Assembly (NCBI GenBank): GCA_905215595.1 | Contig: CAJMQZ010000063.1 | Location: forward strand, 1-11,335 | Direction: 5' to 3' | Length of the DNA: 11,335 nucleotides | DNA from: an uncultured bacterium | GTDB taxonomy: Bacteria; Bacillota; Clostridia; Oscillospirales; Ruminococcaceae | Shown here: positions 7,001-11,335 of the stretch, piece by piece | Layout of the letters: each line of letters begins with the position of its first letter | Numbering within the stretch: the stretch's first letter is position 1 | Notes under the pieces: model-generated | The model's input: the letters and a program-made list of their open reading frames with translations, nothing else | What the model was told of the DNA's origin: nothing | The model's database searches: none | Made by a program: the position numbers and the translations under genes

Positions 7001-7536
7001 TCGGCTTCGGTCTTGCGGTAGCGGTACTTGGCAATGCCGCAGGCTTCTTCAAAGATCTCACGGCGCTCGCTGCTTTTGGCTGCCACGATCTCCGCAATGC
7101 GTCCCTGCCCGATGACCGAATAGCCGTCCCTGCCGATGCCGGTATCCAGCAGCAGCTCGTACACGTCCCGCAGACGGCATACCTGCCCGTTGATGGTGTA
7201 CTCGCTGTCGCCGGAGCGGTAGTATTTGCGGCCGATCGTCACCTCGTCCGCGTCCACGTCCAGCGTGTGGGCGGTGTTGTCCAGCGTCAGCCGCACCTGC
7301 GCAAAGCCCATGGGGCTGCGCTTGCGGGTGCCGCCAAAGATGACATCCTCCATTTTGCCGGCGGCGCGCAGCTGGCGGGAACTGGTCTCGCCCAGCACCC
7401 AGCGCACTGCGTCCGAAAGGTTGGACTTGCCGGAGCCGTTGGGGCCCACCACGCCGGTAACGCCGGTATCAAAGCTGATCTTTACCTTATCGGGAAAACT
7501 TTTAAAGCCCTGGATCTCCAGTTCCTTGAATACCAT
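3979..7536 (-). CDS. smc: Smc, chromosome segregation/condensation ATPase
   Basis: The product (1185 residues, about the length of B. subtilis SMC) is the ATPase of the SMC-ScpAB complex, which loads at the origin and organises sister chromosomes. The N-terminal head has Walker A GPNGSGKSN (31-39). A long Ala/Glu/Gln-rich coiled coil runs from about 170 to 510. The hinge (about 515-665) contains GPVSTILKVEPG and the Gly-rich GGSFTGGSV. A returning coil runs to about 1020. The C-terminal head carries the signature LSGGEQ (1087-1092), Walker B FCILDE (1111-1116) and the D-loop segment AALDDAN. All ATPase motifs are intact. The ATG at 7536 directly follows the rnc stop (TAAATG) with AAAGGAAAAG inside rnc, so the two are probably translationally coupled. 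The last codons and the stop overlap a predicted promoter for ftsY. Confidence 0.98.
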   Translation of the reverse strand: MVFKELEIQGFKSFPDKVKISFDTGVTGVVGPNGSGKSNLSDAVRWVLGETSSRQLRAAGKMEDVIFGGTRKRSPMGFAQVRLTLDNTAHTLDVDADEVTIGRKYYRSGDSEYTINGQVCRLRDVYELLLDTGIGRDGYSVIGQGRIAEIVAAKSSERREIFEEACGIAKYRYRKTEAERRLAAAGENLERLRDILGELESRVGPLEKESAKAQRFLELSAQRKTLEVTLWTDGVHRAREAVRQQVRDYETAQTDYERFDRETKAAEQEAEEIRMQAQQLTVAVERLNGDIRSITQQISGSESRIAVLENDILRNDESAASLQQEIAAGQQDTAEADAALQRHRAVAKTMEAAGEKLAAEIEALNAELARLADASTASGARKDSLRAELADRTAKRTEAQVAQAAAEAAGDTARQRLPALEQSARDAAAQLEETRQDLADTVKYRQTLEENEKQLGNIRSGLELKLRSRKAALDEADAAEQRLGRELDAARQRLSVLRELEKNMDGYQNSVRAVMRAAGARRLRGILGPVSTILKVEPGCEVAIETALGGALQNIVVENEAAAKAAIALLRNDHAGRATFLPLDTVQPGVFRGRLSGTARLASALVQADPRYENIVSNLLGRIIVVEDINEASRVARDNGYHNKVVTMDGQVINAGGSFTGGSVQRSAGLFTRKQEMEELRLKAAKLQKDCLAAQEKTDQCKEQADALQAELTATASEQITAANDRVRAEAEQKRLEAAAAQLETAVQNAQQQMNALQAALNDSRAKADAAALQQAELTAQIEQLTAELSRIAEGSDSFLAQQNQLAQALSAKRLEQVTRRKDAELAYSQIAALEQRAKDAAARRTALEESLAALAARSEACRTEIAAIRKAKTDSQTTITQKEQAIREATEKRLACQQKETEALAKARTASDSREEMGREMARLAERKAAAETEYDQTVAKLWDEYQLSVSQAEQLCVEFDSLPALRAQVADLRGKIRALGSVNVSAIEEYKEVKARYDDLSRQVTDVEESRNELSRMIAKLSAQMREIFTDSFRAINENFSRVFTELFGGGEASLVLEDESDVLACGIGIRVAPPGKVIKNLEALSGGEQALVAISIYFAILAVNPAPFCILDEIEAALDDANVVRFAQYLRRISDKTQFIVITHRRGTMEAANVLYGVTMQEDGVSKLLKLDLEQVDATLVS

Positions 7537-8211
7537 TTACTTTTCCTTTATCACGCCCAGCAGCTTGAGCGCTTCCTTGGCGGCGCACTGCTCGGCGGCC
7601 TTTTTGCTGCGTCCCTCACCCCGCGCCACGCGGTCGGAGTTAAAGCGCACCGCCACCACAAAATGCTTGTCGTGATCCGGGCCGGACTCGCTTTCCACCA
7701 CATAACTCAGGCGCTCTTCCGGGTTCTGCTGCACGATCTCCTGCAGGCGGGTCTTGTAGTCCGCCTCGGCGTGCTTGCCCTCGGTGATGAAGGGCAGGAT
7801 GAACTTGCGCGCCACCTCCATGCCGCCGTCCAGATACAAGGCGGCAATAACAGCCTCGAAGGCGTCCGACACCACACTGGGACGGGTGCGGCCGCCGCAG
7901 CGCTCCTCGCCTCGGCCAAGACGCAGAAACTCGCCAAGGTCGATCTCCTGTGCGAACTGGAACAGCGCACCCTCGCTGACAAGGCTGGCGCGGATGCGGG
8001 TCAGATCGCCCTCCGGGCGGTCGGCGTAGGCGTGGAACAGGTAGTCTGCGGACACGATCTGCAATACGCTGTCGCCCAGAAACTCCAGCCGCTCGTTGTG
8101 CTTGACCGGGGTACGGCTCTCGTTGGCGTAGCTGGTGTGGGTAAGTGCGGTCTCCAGCAGCTCCGGGTTTTTGAATTTGTAACCGATGATAGTTTCCAAC
8201 TGATGGCTCAT
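7537..8211 (-). CDS. rnc: Ribonuclease III
   Basis: This double-strand-specific endoribonuclease of 224 residues processes rRNA precursors and structured mRNAs. The catalytic domain holds the signature NERLEFLGDS (39-48), with acidic residues E40, E43 and D47, and SDAFEAVIAALYLDGG (115-130), with D116 and E119. These correspond to the known metal-binding residues of bacterial RNase III. A C-terminal double-stranded RNA-binding domain spans about 152-222 and ends with the basic helix GRSKKAAEQCAAKEAL. The start at 8211 has a GGGAG site about 12 bases upstream. The gene abuts smc with no gap. Upstream lies plsX, after a 199-base gap full of hairpins (repeat B) where acpP is found in many Firmicutes. 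Those hairpins, if transcribed with plsX and rnc, would be possible targets for this enzyme; that is speculation. Confidence 0.97.
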   Translation of the reverse strand: MSHQLETIIGYKFKNPELLETALTHTSYANESRTPVKHNERLEFLGDSVLQIVSADYLFHAYADRPEGDLTRIRASLVSEGALFQFAQEIDLGEFLRLGRGEERCGGRTRPSVVSDAFEAVIAALYLDGGMEVARKFILPFITEGKHAEADYKTRLQEIVQQNPEERLSYVVESESGPDHDKHFVVAVRFNSDRVARGEGRSKKAAEQCAAKEALKLLGVIKEK

Positions 8212-8240
8212 GGTCGTTTTTACTCCCTTGAATAAAATTG

Positions 8241-8410
8241 AACCCTCTCAGGCGCTTACGCGCCAGTGCTCCCCTTTTTGTCGCTTATGCGACATCTTCC
8301 CCCGGCCGGGGGAAGTCGTTCCCGAGGGGGGAGCTTTTTGATCTTCTACCTCTCAAACCTCGCCCCTTCGGGAGAGGTGGCAGTGCCGCAAGGCACTGAC
8401 GGAGAGGGTT
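8241..8410. repeat. Mosaic palindromic repeat B with 9-bp terminal inverted repeats (plsX-rnc gap)
   Basis: This 170-base element is bounded by AACCCTCTC (8241-8249) and its exact complement GAGAGGGTT (8402-8410). The right end touches the plsX stop codon. Inside, on the plus strand, are hairpins GGCGC-TTAC-GCGCC (8251-8264) and TGTCGC-TTAT-GCGACA (8279-8294), and the 20-bp perfect palindrome CTTCCCCCGGCCGGGGGAAG (8296-8315). A long-range pair GCTCCCC/GGGGAGC (8268-8274, 8328-8334) encloses the last two. They are followed by ACCTCTC/GAGAGGT (8348-8354, 8372-8378) and CAGTGCC-GCAA-GGCACTG (8381-8398). It encodes no protein. It looks like two related units joined head to head. It may be a non-autonomous, REP- or MITE-like element; no transposase is nearby. 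Confidence 0.85.
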
Positions 8411-9424
8411 TTATTCCTTCGGCTGCGCTGCGGCCAGTTCGTCCAGTGCGGACTGCATGGTGCCGCACAGGTCGTTCTCCACGCAGATCTTTGCCTGCCG
8501 GATGGCGTTTTTGATGCCCTTTGCCTTGGAGGAGCCGTGTGCCTTGATGACCGGCTGCTTTGCGCCAAGGAAGGGTGCGCCGCCGTACTCCTCGCTGTCC
8601 ATCTGGTGCTTCAGGTCGGTAACACCGCCCTTGAGCAGCAGGTAAGCCAGCTTGCCGCCAAGGTTTGCAAGGAACATTTGTTTCAACATTCCCAGCAGCA
8701 TTTTTGCCACGCCCTCGGTCAGCTTGAGGATGACGTTGCCGGTAAAGCCATCACAGACCACCACGTCCACCTCGCCGTTGGGCACATCACGCGGCTCGAT
8801 ATTGCCCACAAAGCGGATGCCCGGGGTGGTCTTGAGCAGCTGGTGGGCGTCCCGCAGCACGGGGGTGCCCTTGCTCTCCTCGGCACCGTTGTTGGCCAGT
8901 GCTACGCTGGGGTTTTTGCGTCCCTCTACTTTGTTCACATAGCAGCTGCCCATGACCGCAAAAGCGGCCAGCATCTCCGGGCGGCACTCCACGTTGGCAC
9001 CGCAGTCCAGCAGCAGATAAGCCTGCTGCTTTGCGGGCACCATGGTAGCCAGTGCCGGGCGCTTGACGCCCCGCAAAGTGCGCACGATGAGGCTTGCGCC
9101 AACGTGCAGCGCACCGGTACTGCCGGCAGAGACAAAGGCATCGCCTTTGCCCTCTTTAAGCATACTCAGACCCACCACGATGGAGGAATCCTTCTTCTGA
9201 CGGATAGCGCGGGCGGGCTCGTCGCACATCTCGATGGTCTCGGTGCAGTTCACCAGTTCGATGCCGTCCAGCGGAATGTTGTGCTCGGCGGCGGTCTTGC
9301 GCACCAGCGCCTCGTTGCCCACGCCAATGAGCTGCACGCCGTACTCCTTGACGGCCTGTGCAGCGCCTTCCAGAACAGCCAGCGGGGCGTTGTCGCCGCC
9401 CATCATGTCCACAATGATCTTCAT
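8411..9424 (-). CDS. plsX: PlsX, phosphate acyltransferase
   Basis: The product (337 residues) converts acyl-ACP plus phosphate to acyl-phosphate, the acyl donor for PlsY in phosphatidic acid synthesis; it is a peripheral membrane enzyme. The N-terminal signature VDMMGGDNAP (5-14), the segment VSAGSTGALHVGA (98-110) and the later VVCDGFTGNVILKLTEG are characteristic of the family, and the length is normal. The start at 9424 has an AAAGGAG site in the short 29-base gap after trmFO, so the two genes are probably co-transcribed. In many Firmicutes plsX is followed by fab genes and acpP before rnc. Here rnc comes next, with only repeat B between. No acpP can fit in this gap, so acyl carrier protein must be encoded elsewhere. 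Confidence 0.96.
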   Translation of the reverse strand: MKIIVDMMGGDNAPLAVLEGAAQAVKEYGVQLIGVGNEALVRKTAAEHNIPLDGIELVNCTETIEMCDEPARAIRQKKDSSIVVGLSMLKEGKGDAFVSAGSTGALHVGASLIVRTLRGVKRPALATMVPAKQQAYLLLDCGANVECRPEMLAAFAVMGSCYVNKVEGRKNPSVALANNGAEESKGTPVLRDAHQLLKTTPGIRFVGNIEPRDVPNGEVDVVVCDGFTGNVILKLTEGVAKMLLGMLKQMFLANLGGKLAYLLLKGGVTDLKHQMDSEEYGGAPFLGAKQPVIKAHGSSKAKGIKNAIRQAKICVENDLCGTMQSALDELAAAQPKE

Positions 9425-9453
9425 ACCTGTTTTCTCCTTTCAGGTGGTTTGCC

Positions 9454-10830
9454 TTACAGAGCAGTTTCCTCCAGCCAGTGCTGGAAGCTGGCAACAGCGC
9501 GCTCGGCCTGTGCCATGTAACGCAGCCGCTTGTCCCGGGGACGAGTCTCGGCGGGCAGCGGCGGCAGAATGCCCATGTTTGCGCCCATGGGCTGGAAGTT
9601 CTTGTTCTCGGTGGTCAGGTACTGCACCAGCGCACCGCACATGGTATCGGCGGGCGGCGGGGGCAGCTGTCTGCCCTCCAAGCGGGCGTAGAGATTGCGT
9701 GCTGCCAGCAAACCGCAGGCGGCGCTTTCCATATAGCCCTCAAAGCCGGTGATCTGCCCTGCAAAAAACACGTTGGGGTGTGCTTTCAGGCACAGCTGAG
9801 CGCTGAGCACCCGGGGCGCATCCAGAAAGGTGTTGCGGTGCATCACGCCGTAGCGCACAAACTCCGCATTTTCCAGTCCGGGGATCATGCTGAACACCCG
9901 CTTCTGCTCACCCCATTTGAGGTTTGTCTGGAAGCCCACGATGTTATACAGGGTGCGCTCTTTATTTTCTGCGCGCAGCTGCACATTTGCCCAAGGGCGG
10001 TGGCCGGTGTTGGGGTCTACCAGACCCACCGGGCGCAGCGGGCCGAACCGCATGGTGTCGGCGCCCCGGGCAGCCATGATCTCAATGGGCATACAGCCCT
10101 CGTACACGGTGACGGTATCGGCCTTTTTGCCGTGAGCATCCGGGTCGGGCTTTGTGCTCTGCTCGGCGCCGGTGTCAAAGTCGTGCAGGGGGGCACGCTC
10201 GGCACTGGCAAGTGCGGCATGGAAAGCCTCATATTCTGCCTTGTTGAAGGGGCAGTTCAGGTAGTCGGCCTCGCCACGGTCATAGCGGGAAGCGGCAAAC
10301 ACCTTGCCGTAGTCCAGACTTTCGGCGGTGACGATGGGGGCAACGGCATCGTAAAAATGCAGCCGCTCGTCCCCGGTCAGGCGTCCGATTTCATCGGTCA
10401 GTGCGCCGTCGGTCAGCGGGCCGGTGGCCACCAGAATGGGAGCGCTCTCATCGATGGTTTCCACCTGCTCCCGGTGGACGGTGATATTCTCACATGCTTC
10501 CACCATGCGGGTGACGGCGGCGCTGAAGGCATCGCGGTCTACCGCCAGCGCGCCGCCGGCGGCCACGCGGGTCTCCTCGGCGGCGGTCAGCAGCCGGCTG
10601 CCCATGCGGCGCATCTCTTCCTTCAGCAGACCGGAGGCGGAGTCCAGCCGCTCAGCTTTCAGGCTGTTGGAACAGATCAGTTCTGCAAAGCCCTCGCTTT
10701 TGTGGGCGGGGGAAAAGTGGACGGGCTTCTGCTCGTACAGCTCTACCTGCACGCCCTTGCCCGCCAGCCAGAGAGCCGCTTCGCAGCCCGCCAGACCCGC
10801 GCCCAGAATAGTTACTTTATATTCGTTCAT
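9454..10830 (-). CDS. trmFO: TrmFO, folate/FAD-dependent tRNA (uracil-54) C5-methyltransferase
   Basis: The product (458 residues) makes ribothymidine at tRNA position 54, using methylenetetrahydrofolate and reduced FAD. The dinucleotide-binding motif GAGLAGCEAA lies at 10-19, followed by VELYEQKPVHFSPAH. The segment FAELICSNSLKAE contains C53, and YEGCMPIE contains C246. These match the two functional cysteines of B. subtilis TrmFO, which I recall as C53 and C226. The first aligns exactly while the second is about 20 residues late. The extra length falls in a hydrophilic stretch around 219-240 (DTGAEQSTKPDPDAHGKKAD). This accounts for most of the excess over the usual length of about 435. 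The C-terminal half (MHRNTFLDAPRVL, GQITGFEGYMESAA) is canonical. The start at 10830 has AAAGGA eight bases upstream. The topA-trmFO pairing is common in Firmicutes. Confidence 0.96.
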   Translation of the reverse strand: MNEYKVTILGAGLAGCEAALWLAGKGVQVELYEQKPVHFSPAHKSEGFAELICSNSLKAERLDSASGLLKEEMRRMGSRLLTAAEETRVAAGGALAVDRDAFSAAVTRMVEACENITVHREQVETIDESAPILVATGPLTDGALTDEIGRLTGDERLHFYDAVAPIVTAESLDYGKVFAASRYDRGEADYLNCPFNKAEYEAFHAALASAERAPLHDFDTGAEQSTKPDPDAHGKKADTVTVYEGCMPIEIMAARGADTMRFGPLRPVGLVDPNTGHRPWANVQLRAENKERTLYNIVGFQTNLKWGEQKRVFSMIPGLENAEFVRYGVMHRNTFLDAPRVLSAQLCLKAHPNVFFAGQITGFEGYMESAACGLLAARNLYARLEGRQLPPPPADTMCGALVQYLTTENKNFQPMGANMGILPPLPAETRPRDKRLRYMAQAERAVASFQHWLEETAL

Positions 10831-10849
10831 TTAGTCGTTCCTTTAATCC

Positions 10850-10961
10850 AACCCTCTCAGTCATTGCCTGCGGCAATGCCAGCTCCCCCGAGGGGGGAGC
10901 TTTTGTCAAAGAGGGAGGGTGTAGCGTATTCTCTGAAAAGGCTTCCCCCGTCCGGGGGAAG
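10850..10961. repeat. Mosaic palindromic repeat C (topA-trmFO gap)
   Basis: On the plus strand the element begins with AACCCTCTCAG (10850-10860), identical over 11 bases to the left end of repeat B. It then has the hairpin CATTGCC-TGC-GGCAATG (10862-10878) and a stem AGCTCCCCC/GGGGGAGCT (10881-10889, 10893-10901) followed by TTT. After about 35 bases of unrelated sequence comes the 20-bp near-palindrome CTTCCCCCGTCCGGGGGAAG (10942-10961), which differs from repeat B by one base. No clear right terminus is visible, although GAGGGAGGGT at 10911-10920 resembles a degraded one. The left end lies 20 bases before the trmFO start, so the trmFO leader is partly repeat-derived. The rest of the gap up to the topA stop holds a weak imperfect hairpin (10974-10990). 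Confidence 0.8.
10936..10961 (-). terminator. Possible intrinsic terminator downstream of topA
   Basis: Read on the minus strand, the stem CTTCCCCCG/CGGGGGAAG (9 bp, 2-base loop) is followed by CC and then TTTT (10939-10936). The geometry fits a weak rho-independent terminator about 30 bases after the topA stop. The T run is short, so read-through into trmFO is likely. The stem is also the conserved palindrome of repeat C, so its terminator function may be incidental. Confidence 0.4.
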
Positions 10962-10991
10962 GCTTCTATCTGTCAGTCCGTTTCGGGCTGT

Positions 10992-11335
10992 TCAGTCCTT
11001 TTTGGGCACCGGCATCTCAAAGCCGCAGCCCTCCTTGGCGCAGTACAGCTTGCCGCCCTTGCGGAACAGGGTGCTGCCGCACTTTTCGCACTTGGTGGCC
11101 ACCGGCATATCCCAAGTCATAAAATCGCAGTCCGGGTACCGCTCGCAGCCGTAGTAGATGCGTCCCTTGGAGCTCTTGCGTTCCAGCAGACGTCCCTTGC
11201 CGCACTTGGGGCAGATGCCGCCGGTATCCTTGACAAGGCGCTTGGTGCCCCGGCACTCCGGGAAGCCGCTGCAAGCCAAAAACTTGCCGTACTTGCCCAC
11301 CTTGATGACCATGGGGCGGCCGCACAGGTCGCACA
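10992..11335 (-). CDS. topA: DNA topoisomerase I, C-terminal zinc-ribbon region (partial)
   Basis: This is the 3' end of a gene whose start lies beyond the right edge; about 114 codons are present and the stop is TGA at 10994-10992. The visible part consists of three consecutive four-cysteine zinc ribbons: CDLCG...CSGFPEC, CPKCG...YGCERYPDCDF and CEKCG...YCAKEGCGF. Linkers such as VIKVGKYGKFLACSGFPEC and KSSKGRIYYGCERYPDC are typical of the C-terminal domain of bacterial TopA. That domain binds single-stranded DNA and helps relax negative supercoils. The catalytic tyrosine and toprim domain lie outside the window, so the assignment rests on these repeats and on the topA-trmFO gene order. The tail MPVPKKD ends shortly after the last ribbon. 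Confidence 0.92.
   Translation of the reverse strand, partial: CDLCGRPMVIKVGKYGKFLACSGFPECRGTKRLVKDTGGICPKCGKGRLLERKSSKGRIYYGCERYPDCDFMTWDMPVATKCEKCGSTLFRKGGKLYCAKEGCGFEMPVPKKD

Noticed and set aside
3008..8235. Long plus-strand open frames opposite ftsY, smc and rnc (for example 3008-4240, 4096-5796, 6805-8235)
   Set aside because: They are exactly antisense to proteins with complete family motifs, have Gly/His/Leu-rich shadow composition and match no family I recognise. GC-rich genes that avoid TTA, CTA and TCA codons leave such open antisense frames.
10881..10904. Plus-strand intrinsic terminator in repeat C (AGCTCCCCC/GGGGGAGCT then TTT)
   Set aside because: The geometry is good, but there is no plus-strand gene to terminate and the T run is very short. 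I describe it as part of the repeat instead.
10904..10909. Perfect minus-strand TTGACA upstream of trmFO as a promoter -35
   Set aside because: Seventeen bases downstream lies GGAGCT inside the GC-rich stem of repeat C; no -10-like hexamer is found at usable spacing.
9478..11154. 558-residue plus-strand open frame across trmFO, repeat C and topA
   Set aside because: It runs antisense through two conserved genes and a repeat, and the sequence resembles no known protein. It is a composition artefact.

Overview
This window is a compact stretch of core bacterial housekeeping genes. All ten genes lie on the minus strand, so transcription runs from base 11335 towards base 1. Gene order, predicted sigma-A-type promoters, strong AGGAG-type ribosome binding sites and high GC in the coding sequence point to a Gram-positive Clostridia-type Firmicute. 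The GC richness and the style of the intergenic repeats suggest the Oscillospiraceae (Faecalibacterium or a close relative). That assignment rests on pattern recognition, not on a search.

In transcription order: the 3' end of topA (DNA topoisomerase I zinc ribbons; cut by the right edge), trmFO (tRNA T54 methylation), plsX (phospholipid precursor synthesis), then the classic rnc-smc-ftsY block (RNase III, chromosome condensation ATPase, SRP receptor). After that come rdgB/HAM1 (nucleotide pool cleaning), yhbY (ribosome assembly CRM protein), nadD (NAD synthesis), yqeK (HD-domain Ap4A hydrolase), and the 5' part of a LytR-CpsA-Psr (LCP) cell-wall ligase gene cut by the left edge. Several junctions are extremely tight: rnc/smc and nadD/yqeK are TAAATG with no spacer, and yhbY/nadD has one base. 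This implies co-transcription and translational coupling.

The non-coding DNA is more distinctive than the genes. Three gaps (ftsY-rdgB, plsX-rnc, topA-trmFO) each hold a GC-rich mosaic repeat. The mosaics are built from a 9-bp terminus (AACCCTCTC or its complement), variable but perfectly self-complementary hairpins, AGCTCCCC/GGGGAGCT arms and a shared 20-bp palindrome. A different, AT-rich 16-bp perfect hairpin starts inside the last codon of rdgB. Two near-consensus promoters can be read: one upstream of the LCP gene, and one in the last codons of smc whose extended -10 uses the smc stop codon. No tRNA, rRNA, CRISPR array, transposase, phage gene or defence system is visible. The proteins are canonical, apart from an apparent insertion of about 20 residues in TrmFO and the absence of acpP from its usual place between plsX and rnc. 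I do not see a new multi-gene system; the repeat family and the overlapping regulatory signals are the items worth following.
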